Assembly: GCA_026261815.1 (NCBI GenBank)
Contig: JAMPIT010000884.1
Location: 10,243,001-10,307,000, forward strand
Direction: 5' to 3'
Source of the DNA: Monarcha castaneiventris obscurior
Taxonomy: Eukaryota > Chordata > Aves > Passeriformes > Monarchidae
Length of the DNA: 64,000 nucleotides
The translations under genes and the position numbers were made by a program. Under the pieces are notes generated by a model, which saw only the letters and a list, made by a program, of their open reading frames with translations, was not told the origin of the DNA and ran no database searches. Shown piece by piece: positions 8,444-21,360 of the stretch (its first letter is position 1; every line of letters starts with the position of its first letter).

Positions 8444-9965
8444 AATATGTATGCACTCTCCATAATGCATCCTGAATCATATTCTCCTCTAGTTTTTAAG
8501 ATCTCTGTTCTCTCCCCCTGCACATCTGCACTGGTTTATTATTTTCTGTTCATCACTGTGCTTCCGCTTCTCCCACGCATCTGGTTCCCATCCTGCTGAC
8601 TCAGGAGTTTCTGAAGGACAGCAAGCATGGGCACGCCAGCAGACATTTTATGGAAATACTTCCCTGCTAGAAAAAAATAACAGGCAGTAAATCCTAGGAA
8701 CAGGTATTATTTCCCTTCGTGAATTCCTTACCTATACAGTAATAAGAAAGGTCTCCCAAAGAGACATAAGGTTGGCTGACTATATTCCAATCTTTCCCTG
8801 AAATTTGCTTGACCTTGTTCAGCTATCAATTACACCTTGGTTGTTAAAGATTAGCCTGTCCAAAAAGTTCTACAGACCAAGGAAAAAAATTCAGGATCTT
8901 GTAAAGTTACCATTCTTACTGTAACAAAGAGGAAATGCCATGAACATGTTTACAGTACAGAAATAAATAGCTACGAATTCTCCATTAATGACACAATAGA
9001 CTCCCAACATTTGCGAGAGCAACCAATGCTGCCCTTGTCCAATAGTGATGTCCTGAACAAGCAAGGAAGATACAAGAAAAGTGACAATGTGGATGCACCC
9101 ATTGAAAAAAACAGTTTCATCACTAAGTGCTTATTCTTAACCACTAAGAGTTAACATTTTCTCTTAATTAGAGGACACAAATCAATATATCAGCAAGTGG
9201 ATAATCTGTAAGACAAAAGCTATTGCATCTCTTCCCAACTAAACAGGATGTCTTGATAATGCAACATTCTGCCATACAAGTAATCTCCCATGATGAGTCT
9301 CAGCAATTCATTTCTGTTCACAGAATCACATCCTCTGAGCCCCCACAGGCAGCTGACCAAAGCCCAGGGTCCAGGTCACACACCATGTCCAGCAGTCACC
9401 GATAGAAAGGCACAGATGAAGAGGCACAAACAGCGTGAAAAGTCATCGCACACCTAGAGTAGCTCATCACAGCACATTCTCTGAACGACAGCACAGCAGT
9501 ACCTCTTATGGTTGTGTTTAAAAATACCAAACATCTCCCCCAGAACTCCACAGGTGGTGGCCTTGAAATACACAAATATCTCATACAGTGCTTCTCTCCA
9601 AATATGACTCCAGGTAAAAGGTACTAGCCTAGCACCAAGCTACCAAGGGACAGTGAATTTTGATACAAGCACTGCAAATTTATACTATGGTATTTCTACT
9701 TTAATAAAGAAACTCCCCAAAAAATCCAACTAGAGCCGTTAATTCACAGCGAGGTATGTGTGTGTTAAAAAATGCAAACACTACAATAAAAGGAAAGTAT
9801 TGCATTTCAAACTATGGAAGTCTTCACTTAGCATTCAATTTCCATGTTATTCTTTTTTGTTTTACCTCTACTGGACTTGAATGATGCCACATATGATTGA
9901 AGTATGCTTGGAAATCTGTACAATACAGATACTGCTTTTCTCATCTCTAAGAATTTCTTCATCAT

Positions 9966-10053
9966 AAAATCACAAAACCCTACAATTACTAAGCTTGGAA
10001 AAGACCTGTAAGATCATAAACTCCAACCATCAACCCAGCACCATCATGTTTAC
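9966..10053 (-). mobile_element. CR1 LINE fragment, 3'-end part (split by a solo LTR)
   Basis: The reversed CR1 3'-end pattern is visible: a degenerate AATCACA start, then GGAAAAGACCTGTAAGATCAT, then CTCCAACCATCAACCCAGCACC. It is cut at GTTTAC (10048-10053) and resumes at 10659, so one CR1 copy has been interrupted. Confidence 0.8.
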
Positions 10054-10658
10054 TGTTGGAACCCTGGGTTCAGAGAATTTCAGTCTTTCAGTGCTGACAG
10101 GCAATGATCCTCAAAAGCACACTGCATTTGACTTGAGGCCTTGGGAAAGGCTCTCCAAATTATGTGACAGCACCGAGATTGCTGCTGTGTAAATTAAAAA
10201 GAAGTTTGTTGTATCACTGGGTGGAATATGTAGAGATGTAGAAAATTTAGGTTTCTGGGATATAGTAATCTACATGTACAAAATGGAGGATTTTGGGTGT
10301 AGGTTAGTTCTTCTTCTTCCTTCTTCTTCACAAGCCTGGGTGATCTGGTATTGGTTCAAAAAACCTGCAGTGCAGAACATGAAAGACTATACTGGATAAT
10401 AAATAAAAATAAATTAGTTGGCATTCCATAATTGGGTAATTTGGGCTTAAAAGACCTTGAAAAGTAGAACTCGGGGGCCATTTCCACCTCGTTAACTTCG
10501 AGGCACATTCCGTGCAGCTGTTACTATAGATAAGAAATAATAAACATCTGAGTCCAAAGAACAACTCTGCATCTCCTGTGTTTTAATCCGAACTCCAAGT
10601 AAAAGAACTCACGAAACAGAGAAAAAGAAGAAAGGAACAGAAACAGAGAAAATTAATA
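10054..10658 (+). mobile_element. solo LTR inserted in a CR1 (605 bp)
   Basis: The segment begins TGTTGGAACCC and ends AATTAATA. It is flanked by GTTTAC at 10048-10053 and 10659-10664. Removing the segment and one GTTTAC rejoins the two halves of a CR1 element. It has AATAAA at 10539-10544 followed by ~115 bp of purine-rich R/U5-like sequence, and a TTAAAAG box about 90 bp upstream. No internal retroviral sequence remains, as expected after LTR-LTR recombination. The 6-bp duplication and TG...TA ends resemble those of the provirus at 1188, but the sequence is different. Frames at 9995-10192 and 10328-10564 are not genes. Confidence 0.82.
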
Positions 10659-10860
10659 GTTTACCACTAAACCATGTTCTCAAGTACCACATCCACACCT
10701 TTTGTGAACACTTACAGAGATGGCGACTCCACTGCATCCCTGGGCAGCCCATTCCAATGCTTGCCCACCATGAAAACATTTTCCCTGATACCTAATCTGA
10801 ACTTCCCCTGGCACAATTTGAGGCAATTTCCATCCATGGCCTTTCCATGTCCTTACAGCA
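10659..10860 (-). mobile_element. CR1 LINE fragment, second half of the split copy
   Basis: Resumes as CCACTAAACCATGTTCTCAA, then the reversed CR1 block CCCTGGGCAGCCCATTCCAATG and the ...AACATTTTCCCTGATACCTAATCTGAACTTCCCC region. It continues the element at 9966-10053 in the same orientation. Confidence 0.85.
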
Positions 10861-11664
10861 AAAGCAAGAAAATGTAGAAGCTGATGAGGACAGACTTCCA
10901 TTTTGCCATCCAATCAATATGCCATGTGCTTTCTGAAAAGGGGAAGGGGAAAAGAAAAAGAAAAAAGAGGGGAAAATAAAAGACAAGACAATTTCAATTA
11001 TCCCCTGAGAATGTACGAACCTTTACAAAGCTAAAAACAATTGTCTTAAACAATTCTGTAGCTATCAGCATGGTTAAATTCTACTTTTAAGAAAGGTTAC
11101 TCTGTGCATGGTCAAGAGGACTATTTTCAAACTGATGGTCAACCACCATGAAATTGCATGTACTAAGATGTAACTTCTGATACACAGATTAACCCTGGAG
11201 CTGGAGAGATTTCCCCTCACCAAGATTTCAACAGTTCCTGAAAAACTTGGTGTTCTTTAGCAAATACACAGATTACATGCTGCTTTCACAACCAGTCTGC
11301 AACGTCTTAAGGAAATTTTTCTAGGTTCTACAAAAATAACTTCTTTATACAACAGGGCAAAGGGTACAAGCAGAAACACCGACTCTTCACCTAATGAATT
11401 CTGGTATCTAAATGTTTGTCTACATGTAAACTGAACATTTTGTCGCTCAAGACCACCCATGAACAAGGTGAGGCAGCTGATAATTGATGGCCCTGTATGA
11501 AGATGCTTTAAATGCACTCCAGCAGTTCAGTACCTTCAAGATCACAGCTCCCTTTCTTCCTTTCAGTGCTTTATTTTCACAGAACAACTGAGCCAGGCTC
11601 TAGTGCATGCTTTTCATTTAATTATTATATTGACATGATCTCATTTTAACAATTATATTATATG

Positions 11665-11999
11665 GTCTAAAGGACCACACTGGCTCATCTGGTCCCACCT
11701 CCCTGCTCCAACAGGGCCATTCCAGAGCACACAGCACAGGACTGCGTCCATATGGGTCTGGAATATCTCCAGTGAGGAGACTTCACACCCTCTCTGGACA
11801 ATCTGTTCAGGACTTGGTTACTGGCCAGGGAAGAAGTTCTGCCTCCTGTCAGGTGGAACTTCTGGGCATCAGTTCCTGTCTGTTCCTCTTGTGCCATGAC
11901 TGGGCCCCATGGAGCAGAGCCTGATCCCTGCTCTGAGCCTTCCCTGCAGACAGGGGCAGACAGGGACAGACAGGGACAGACAGGGATGAGGGCCCCTCT
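11665..11999 (-). mobile_element. CR1 LINE fragment, first half (split by a solo LTR)
   Basis: Reversed CR1 sequence with the landmarks GGAATATCTCCAGTGAGGAG, CACACCCTCTCTGGACAATC and GTTCCTCTTGTGCCATGACTG. It ends at GATGAGGGCCCCTCT. A short tandem array of the 12-bp unit CAGACAGGGACA lies at 11947-11985. Confidence 0.82.
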
Positions 12000-12376
12000 T
12001 GTGGGGAGAGATAAGATAGAATAGGGTTGCAGGCTGTGGGACATGCCTGCAGAGGCACATGGCAGCACAAAAAAGCACATGGCAGCACAGAGAGGCTTGT
12101 CTCCCCAGACCCTGGGGGAAGGAGGTGTCACACGGCAGACCCATATGGAGAGGAGCCTGCCGGGAGCTGACAGACAGGTGAACAGTGCATGATCATTGTC
12201 CAATGAAGGACATTTGGAAAGTGTGTTGCTGATGTGGCAACATGGGATAGGTCAGGTAGCAAGAATTGCCATGTAAGGAAATACGGTGCCTTGGAAAAGT
12301 GTTTAAAACCAACTCATCTCTTTGAATAAACAATTCAGATTGGCTGCTGGTCTGGGTCTGTGTCTCAATTGCTGCA
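12000..12376 (+). mobile_element. solo LTR inserted in a CR1 (377 bp)
   Basis: Starts TGTGGGGAGAG and ends TTGCTGCA, the canonical TG...CA. It is flanked by CCCTCT at 11994-11999 and 12377-12382. The CR1 reads on across the insertion (GATGAGGGCCCCTCT to CAGCTGTGTCTCCTCTTGAGG). It carries a TTTAAAA box at 12302-12308 and AATAAA at 12325-12330, with ~46 bp of R/U5 after it. It does not resemble the LTRs at 1188 or 10054. The frames overlapping it on the minus strand (11685-12203) are shadows. Confidence 0.87.
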
Positions 12377-12460
12377 CCCTCTCAGCTGTGTCTCCTCTTG
12401 AGGCTGGACAGGCCCAGCTCCCTCAGCCTTTCCTTGTAAGAGATGCTTCGGTCCTCACAA
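12377..12460 (-). mobile_element. CR1 LINE fragment, second half of the split copy
   Basis: GAGGCTGGACAGGCCCAGCT, then CCCTCAGCCTTTCCTTGTAAG, the standard reversed CR1 segment that normally follows the block ending at 11999. Confidence 0.85.
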
Positions 12461-12713
12461 AGAGGTCATTTCATACAGTGCCATTTGCAGAATCAGATAG
12501 TGTATTAGATGAAAATCAAAATCCCTGAAGTTCTGAGGACAAAGACTTTAAGCATTAGGATTTAAAATTCAATACCTTGTTTCCTTCTGTTCCGCTTGGT
12601 TAGAACAGGACAAACAGGACAAACGTGCTCAGCAATCTCTTCGAAAAACCTTGACAGCAACTGTAGAGGCTTCAAACAGTCCTAAGAGATTTCCATTCTT
12701 TTTATTTCGGTCA

Positions 12714-13214
12714 GACAACACTGCGATAGTTGTGAATACAAGCCTCTGCCTTTATTGGAGTTATAAAACAAATAGAGATATAAAGTAGGTCCAACTAAAG
12801 CACATACAAATCTATACAACACCTCTTGTCAGACTGCAAACGCTGGCTTACAAACTTGCATCAGACTGCAAACATAAGGCTTACAAACTTGCATCTCTCT
12901 TAATGGTCTAATCAGTAAGATGCAGGAAAAACAGAGCTGGAGTGCCCCCTCTGCACTGGGGCAGACACAAAGCCTAACAAGTCCTGGGACCACATCCCAG
13001 GCTCCTGAGAGCCTACATACTTTTAGAGTCGCCTGCGAGCTTTGCAAATCTAAACTGTGGGCTGTGAGCTGTCAGGCAGAGCAGCTCTGGCTGTTTGTAA
13101 ACAATGGCAGAATCTTTTGTGATAGACTGCCAGTCCTGGAAAAATAAAACCTCCAACTCAGCGCAAGGTATAGACCTCTACTAGTATAAAAAGTGAGTTT
13201 CCACCACTACCATC
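12714..13214 (-). mobile_element. probable solo LTR, minus strand (501 bp)
   Basis: CGGTCA occurs at 12708-12713 and 13215-13220, bounding 501 bp. On the minus strand the distal end has CCAATAAAGG (poly(A) signal), then ~45 bp ending ...AGTGTTGTC, with a TTTATA box upstream, an LTR-like order. A 32-bp imperfect tandem duplication (12832-12895, unit around GGCTTACAAACTTGCAT) resembles U3 enhancer duplication. The ends GA...TC are non-canonical and a 6-bp match could be chance, so the boundaries are tentative. Confidence 0.45.
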
Positions 13215-16200
13215 CGGTCATTGACTTGTTTCCTTGTGGCTGCAAGTTAAAGCAACTTCCAGTCATAAAGAGTTATTTGCCTCTTCACCACCATGAATCA
13301 TACCACAAATACTGATGAAAATGTATTTTCCTTGGAAAACAGTCTGTCTAGACTACTGAAATTGAATGTACAATACATATACGGGCTCTGTCATTTAATG
13401 TTATTAAAATAGTACTTAGTATTTTATTGCTGTAAATAAAATTAATGTCTAGCTACCTATTATATTTCCACCTTGGTCTTACTGCACTTGCTGCAGTGCA
13501 GACTAGTAACCCATTTTTACCATCTGTGGAATACCAAGAATGTTGTGTTCAGTAAGTTTTTGCTCCCCCTCCCCTCCATCTCCTTCACCTCAGAAACAAA
13601 GTCATGCTCTTAATTTTTTTTCTTTCCCTTCGGAAGTGCAAACTCTTTAATTTTAACAGAACATTATGTGCACTGATCGGACAACCCTTGTGTTCTTGGA
13701 AGATAAATTTCTAGGCAAAATATCAACACTGTTCTGACTCAAGAGGACAATTTGATTTCAAGGCAAGTAAAATTCTTGCCACACTATTAAAAATGTGGAG
13801 TTACAAATAAATTAGAAGAAAGCTGGAAGAAATCATCAGACCACACATCAAATTAGCCTCTGATGCAAATTAAGTTCCAATGAGGTCTCATAATGGGAGA
13901 TTAAAAAAGAACTTACTTGTGCATTTACTAGGGAAAGAGTCAATTTGACAGAGATCAGGTTCAAGCCAACCCCGATTTGTACAGTGCTAACAAGGCTTAT
14001 CAAACACAGTACTGGAACCATTTTCTTTATCTCCTGTTATTTTAATTGCATCATTTAATTTTTACAAAGTAAACATAAGTGTGCTCATTTCTTTAACAAA
14101 TTATCCATTAAAATCTAAAGGCATATGAAATGGGACTCCTGTTACATCCCCACAAGTAGCAAAAACACATGCCTGAGATTACTCTCCTATGTGAAGTAAA
14201 ACATTTTTAAGTGCTTGCAGACCTGGGAACTGCCTTTATTAGCTTCCTGCACACATTAGGATGTAAAATCTTGTTTTTGAATCAGCCCAAAAGCTGAGCG
14301 TAAATCTAATGCAATGTCTCTTTAAAGATCCTGCTGCAGTGAAATTAGCAAGTTTGAAGTACTGGGGAGTCTCAAACTGAGCTTAAACCATGCCAGGAAA
14401 CCAAGAAAAATAAGGAGGACTGGCCACCCACTGTGCATTACTACTGGTGTCTGACTGCGAGACACACTCCTCCTACATGATACCTTGTACAGGTCTGAAA
14501 AAAAAAAGAAGAAAATTATTAACACGTAAAGTACTAACCAAGACTATGAACAAATTTCTCCAGTTACTTTTGATAGCATACTGTGTATGCTGTTTCCTTT
14601 AACCCAAAATTTCCACTGAAGTGCTTATATTTTCCCTCAAAAAAGCTGAATCATCTTTTTCTGTAAGTCTGTGGAAAGAATACCAGACTTCCCCCCACTT
14701 CCTTGTGCCATTTATATTCTGTATCTGGCTAATAAATGGACCACAGTCCTTTTGGAATACAGAATTACAAGCAAACTTACACTTTACTTGCATATCCACA
14801 TTAATGTACAGCAACAGTTTTATCATCAACCTTTTTTTGGGCATTACCATTTTACCATTTAGTTTTATACATGTACAGGCAGCTTGCCTCTTCTCATTGC
14901 CATGTTATGGTCCCTTTTGTACCACATGTGGGATATACCCAGAGGATGGAAGAAAGGGGAAGAACTTGATGTCTCTCACAAACTTACTTTTGTCTCTACA
15001 AATCATGTAACTTGGCAGTCTTCCCTAAAATTCTCAACAAAAGCAAATGAGAGACACATTTCTCTCCAAGCCCAAAGCTGCTAGCAAAAAAAGATGCTGC
15101 AGAATGGGAAATAAAAGTCTTGTAGCTTTGTGTCTGGAAAGCCATGGTTAGACAACTCCCGCTTTTCCACCAGAGGAGAGTCTGGAAGCTGTGCCATGGC
15201 AATGATAATCAAACAGTTGAGAGCATGACATGACGAACTCCTACATAATTATAACCACTTGGATTTTTATCCCAATAGGCAACAGATGCCTCTCATTGTT
15301 CCCTCTGCCCAGATCTTCCTCTAACTTCTTTCTATCCCCCTTCCATCTTCACTTTCCCTGGAGGAAAAACTATAGCCCCCTTGGGCCTCTGTGGGAGGCT
15401 CTTTAGAAGGGATTTTTCCTCTCAGCACATGTGAAACAAGTTAAGCTTTTTCTCCCTGCATTAAATTTATGATGCTCTGTCTTTAAGAAGCTCTCTGCAA
15501 TTAAAAGGTTTGTTTGCCCCATTCTTCCCACCTTTATCTAATGTCCCTGCTGCAAAAAACATGGCAACCATCTTAAATCTAGGGATGTTTTGCAAGGCTT
15601 GATTCACATATATTTGTGTAGAATGGAAACCTGCCTCATTATCAATCTTGCTGACATTATTTGCTGGGGTAGGGTAGGGGACACTAAAGAGCAAGGAAGG
15701 AAGGAAAGGACTGACAGAACACTGTATTTAGAGATCCACAGAAATATAGGCATTACCGTTCATTTCAAGCCTCAACCAAAGTAACCAGAAACCATTCTAA
15801 TTAAATAGACATCAGCAAACTCCTATTTCCTTTGTGCTCCAAGTGGGTATCAGTCTACATTATAAAACCACTATGCATGTGGCATAAATTAGCAACATCT
15901 TGGCAGGCTATGCTAGAAAGCCCCCAAATTGCAGGAGCAAGACAAAAACAAACCAGCTCTACACACTGTCTAAAAGCTGTACAAGCAACAAGACCAGGAG
16001 AGCCCACAGGGCAGCCCACTGACCTGCTAATTGTTCCGACTTAGGGATGTTTCCTCAGGTTACTCTCTCTCCTAGAGGCAGCAAAATTATTTAAACTGAC
16101 ACTGAGACAGTCACTGCCTCTGCCTCCCAGTACAGCAATCAAAACATCTTTCCAGGAGTACCATGAGAAGGACAGTTCTGATCATCAGTACAACAAGTAT

Positions 16201-16424
16201 CAAACGGCTAAAAAGCACCAGCTTTTTAATCACTATTTCAAAGTCTGCTTCCAATGCCATTTATGTCATCAGTACCTGACAGGTGAACCTCATTCAGCAG
16301 GATCTGATCTGTAGCTCAAATTGTACCTCCACAACTTGCTGCAATAAAACACTTTTATACTCATATATACAAAGGGCATAAAATAATTCAGCACAGCTTA
16401 GACAGAGAGACATTACTTACATGC

Positions 16425-16695
16425 GCCTGGCCTGACAGGATGAGGGGGAATGGCTTCACGCTGACAGAAGGTAAGGTTAGATGGGATATTAGGGAGAAAT
16501 TCTCCCCTGTGAAGGTAGTGAGACCCTGGCACCGGTTGCCCAGAGAAGCTGTGGCTGCCTCAACCCTGGAAGTGTCCAAGGCCAGGCTGGATGGGGCTTG
16601 GAGCAACCTGGTGTAGTGGAACCATGGCAGGGGTTTGGAACAAGATGATCTTTAATGTCCCTTCCAACCCAGGCCATTCTGTTATTCTAGATCAG
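16425..16695 (+). mobile_element. CR1 LINE 3' fragment
   Basis: Forward CR1 3' end: GATGAGGGGGAATGGCTTCA, AGAAGCTGTGGCTGCC, GTGTCCAAGGCCAGGCTGGA, GGGGCTTGGAGCAACCTGG, then CCCTTCCAACCCAGGCCATTCTG. Short frames over it are remnants. Confidence 0.9.
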
Positions 16696-19600
16696 ACCTT
16701 TACTGCAGAAGCAACAATACTCAAGGAGAGAATCAAGCCCACAGCAGGGAAAAAACCCCCACTACCACAAATCACTGCATTCAAACAATAGGACATTTAA
16801 ACCAGAGTTAGGAAAAGGTTTTAAAATGAGAGGAGACTCTTCCATGGGACTAGTAAGGGATAAAGACAGCAAACTGAAGCTTACTATATGTGGACACAAG
16901 AGCCTACAACTACAGTTGCCTGTAATACTGGAGATCCAAGCCCTGCTGGAGGTTGGAAGCCCCACTCCCTCTTCTGGTTTTTTTTGACACTAAGATAAGA
17001 AAGTGTTGCATTTAAGTAGAGTCCCTGGTCCTACAATGGATCCTACAATGCCCTTCTTCAGTGGATTTAAACTCTCTCAAACCCCACTCCACTCCAAGTG
17101 TCCAAATTGACAAAAGAAATTAAGGCATGCATCAAGTTCCCATATTAATACCAGAAGTCACAGCCAACACTACATAGACATGTCAGGTTGAAAACACTGG
17201 TAACACTTGTATTTACTCAAAATCTCAGTTCCTGCTGTTTCACACAAATATACACAAATACCCCACACCTGCAGGGCACAGGGAGCTGTGGCTGTACGCA
17301 CTGCACAAGATCCAAAGTGTGGGACATCCAGTGAATGGGGAGCTAACCACTGCAGGCAGGGCAAGTACTACATGCACGAGAGCTAAAGGGAATTCTCTAT
17401 TTGCTAACTCAGGACAACTGATCAGTCTGAGTGCTCTTGGTCCAGATTTGCCTCTTTTCCTTCTGCAGACAGCTGGAAGCAGTGTAAAGGTTGGCTCCCT
17501 ATTTTGGAAAAAGGCCAAAGCACAAAGCCTTGAACAATGATCCGAACCAAGACCCACGCAAATCAGAGTCTTTCCACAGCCTTCAATGAATTTTGGACCA
17601 AACTACGAGAACCAAGAGAACATTCTTGCCCACAGCAGGTTGCATCAGGTTGACAGCCTTTGGGAATGTGAAGCTGCACAGCGGGAACCCTTGCTGTAGG
17701 TGTTCTGAAGACAGTTCATTAAAAATCTGTGGCAATATTCACCAAAACACAGCAGAGACAGAACAGCTGTACAGTTAAAACTGCAGTATAGGGCAGGACT
17801 GGAGAATCTGTGCATCTGGTAACTTCCCACTGCCCAGCAGCAAGTTCTGCCTGTACCTTTAACCAGCCAAGGGACAACTGCCTATTGCTAGAAAACCTCA
17901 CAATTGCTTCTTAACATAGATGTTTCTGGGAGATGCTCGCACTCACTTTTAAGAGGAATTCAGACTCATTAAAAAAAAAAAAAAAGAAAAGAAAGGAGCT
18001 AAACACAAAGGAAGAACAACAACAAAAAAACCCAAAACAACAATAACAAAAAAAAAAAAACCAAATGGTACAAAAGAACAAACCAATTACTTAAAATTTT
18101 CCTGTTTGGTAAAGTAGTAAAATGCTCTGAGCTATAGTAATTAAGGGATAGCAAAACTCAAAAAAACAGAGGATTTTCTTAAGCTATGGAAACATGAAAC
18201 CAAAATCCCAATACAAGTGCAACTAGCAGTTTACTCCTACCAGATAGTGTATCAACTGATTGTTAGGGCACACATTCTGCAAATGCTGGAGACCATGAAA
18301 ATCCCAATATTATTTTTACAGATTGGAAAAACACAAAGGCCAAAAACAACACCAATAACTCAAATAAAAAACTCAAACTTATGCTTACATAAAAGTTTGA
18401 TGAGTATAATATATTCGTCACACTCCCAAAATTATTCCCCGAAAATACTATAAATATTATTTTGACAATGTAATTATAGTTTTTAGTTTAACAGTGGCAG
18501 CAAAGTATTGGCACCAGTCCCCCATACAAAAATCCTAACAGACAAAACAAAGATCACACATGGAAACTGGCAACTCTTAAGGTCAGGGCTGTCCTTTATT
18601 CCTATGTCTAAAAAAAAGTCTGTTTAAGTTAGCAGCTGGTTTATTTAAGCTGTAATACATATGTAGTTTTAATTATGCTAGCTGTAAGCAAAAGGAAACC
18701 CCAAATACAAAAATAAATGGGAGTGCAGATTTTTAAATTCTCTTTTCTTCTAAGCAACTGAGGCATGTTCCTTTCATGCTGCTTTTTGGGAATTAACCCC
18801 ATGGACTGTAGGTCCACTCCCTCTGTGGGAACTGCTTTCTCCCTCTTCCTCTCCCTCAAAAGAAAAGCTAATGTGAACCTAAATTGAGAAATGTCACCTA
18901 TTAACAGTTCATGATGACTGTATGACAGGTAAAATGATTCAAGTTTTATAACCACTCACTCATTCCACACAGATCAGCAAGTAACATGACTTGTACAAAA
19001 AAATCTGCAGCACAATAATTTACTGTATTTGGTCACAAAAACCCCCCAGATCCCCAGCAAAACAGTATGCCTTCTCCTTCACAGATAAATATATGGGGCA
19101 CTGATGTGGGAACAGAGGAAAGACTAACTTTCCTTCCTTAATCTTGTTGGTTTAAATTTAGTAGCCATTGTGCATGACAGTCTCCAGGACACAATTTAGA
19201 AATTACACCTTTTCCAAATCCATATAAACAAGTCTTAGAAGACACTTGTTCAGACAGTTACAGACCTCTGTTTATAGACAATAAAACTTAGCAATGGTTT
19301 CCCAAATGCACTGGGTGAGCTCTGCTATGATGTCTGTCTAGGAAAAAGTCACTGCGTGTGTTTCATCAAACTTCCCAAGCATGCTTTAAAATATTTGGTT
19401 TTTATATAGAAAACATTAGCAGTAGTTTGGAAATTAAACTATTCAGTGCAACATGATTAAAGAACTACAAAAAGAAGTGAAAGCAAAATGCAATTTTTTA
19501 AAAGAATAAAACAGAAGAATGAAAAATACTGGGCAAGAGATAAAAGGGAAGCACAAAAGATGAGAGTGATTCCTTCGGTCAATATTGGCATTCATTAAAG

Positions 19601-21065
19601 AACATTTAGGTTCCATAACTGACCACTCTGTTTCTCCTTCCTGTTGATTTAAAATACTTTGCTGAATGACCAGGCATTTCAAATAATTTCAAGAACAGGT
19701 GAAAAGTAGTTAGACTGCAATGCCAGTACATAAGCCTCTAATGCTCAGATCTTCAAACTAACTAAGCCTTAAATGCCCAGATTTTTCTACTCACTGGTTC
19801 TGCTAAGGTACCACTCCAATGTATTCCAAAAAGTCCAAGTATTTACTCCTAGCTCTTTTTCCTACTGCCAAAATAGTCTTTTTAAGGGGACCGTTGCCTT
19901 TTAGGGGAAGAAAATAAATAAAGAGATAAATAAATATTGACAAGAAACAGTAAACAGTTAAGGACACATGGCTGCCCATTTAAGAAGGAATACAGGAAAA
20001 CCAACTCAGTGTGCTTTGGCAGGTTCTAAAGTGTCACCGTACCCTGCTCTTCTCTATCTTCAAAATTAGCCAGTCTTGATTTTCCACTGTAATTCTAAAC
20101 TGCCAATCTTTGAGTGCGGAAATGAAAAAAGTCAGAGCAAAGAAACATCTCCTGTTTTTTTTCACTGAGCAAGGATGGAACTGAAAGTTTTGTTTCCCCT
20201 ACACCCTCTTGAAAAAGTAGAAATCACTTCACTGGTATTTACCCATTCTGCAAAAGTCAGGAAGACTTTTGCAAACATAACAATTTAACTCTGTTTTACT
20301 CATGCTATTCTTCAGAAAAACAAAAACATTTGATTACATATGTCCTTTTCTGTAAACCTTTGAAAATTACTTTTAATTAACAACTTTTTAGAAGGGAGAA
20401 GGTACCCAAGGTAGCTGCTGGAAATTTATTTCCTCTTGCCATTTATTTTCAGGGATCTCCCCTAACAAAATGTCAACATGATTTTCTAGTACTACATAAG
20501 CTCCTACAGCTTATATTCAGTGGCTTTTGAAACCCAGCATGTCTTCACCTTCAAAAGCTTACAGAGAAATCAAGCATCCTTCTTTGCTTAGCCGTGTGAT
20601 GTTCTGCAGACCACACAGGAGCTTTTGTCTTCTCATTTAATCAAAGATGAAATGCTTCCATCCCATTTGGCTTCTGCAAGAAACAATCTCTGGAAGCTAT
20701 AGATAGGCCTAGGTCCCTTACATCTCATTTTTGAAGCACGTGCACACCCCTATTTTTATAATTTATTTTTAGTGTCTATGAAGGAGTGATATTTTTATTT
20801 ATACAGCATTCTGAATTCAAAGGTTATTCATTGCTATCTCTTCTGCAGAGTGCTTCTTTTCCACACTGATGGATTCAAACACATTTCACAAGGCACTCTC
20901 TTCCAAGACCATGAGCAACCCATAAAGCACCAATGGGTCAAGAGCAATTGGGTTTTCATTAACTAAAAGAAAAATATGCATGAGAACTGATCAGGTCCAA
21001 AACAGCTGGAGTAGTTCAACAACACTGACTGAGGCTGAACCCATAGTACTATTAATGATCCTAGT

Positions 21066-21360
21066 GGACAGAAGAGAGAGGAAAAAAAAGCGGCAGAAAA
21101 GGAGAGAGAAAAAAAGGAGGATAAAGGGAAAAAGGAGGAGAGAGGAGAAAAAGGAGGAAAAAAATAGGACAGAGAATAAAGGAGGACAGAGGAAAGAAAG
21201 AAGACGATAAAAAGAGGACAGAAGAAAAAAGGGAGAGAAAAAAGAAGAGACTAAAATGAAGAGGAAGAGAAAGAGGAAGAGGGAAAAGGAAGACACGAAA
21301 AATGGAGAGAGGGAAGAGGAAAGGGAAACAGAGAAAAAAAATGGGGGGGAAGAAAAAAAG
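21066..21360. repeat. ~290-bp polypurine tract
   Basis: Runs of G and A with only 18 pyrimidines in 291 bases (about 94% purine on the plus strand). There is no simple unit; it mixes GGA, GAA and AGAGGA. In the ATXN10 pre-mRNA it is a long U/C tract. The 138-codon Phe/Ser/Leu-rich minus-strand frame over it is an artefact of composition. Confidence 0.9.
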
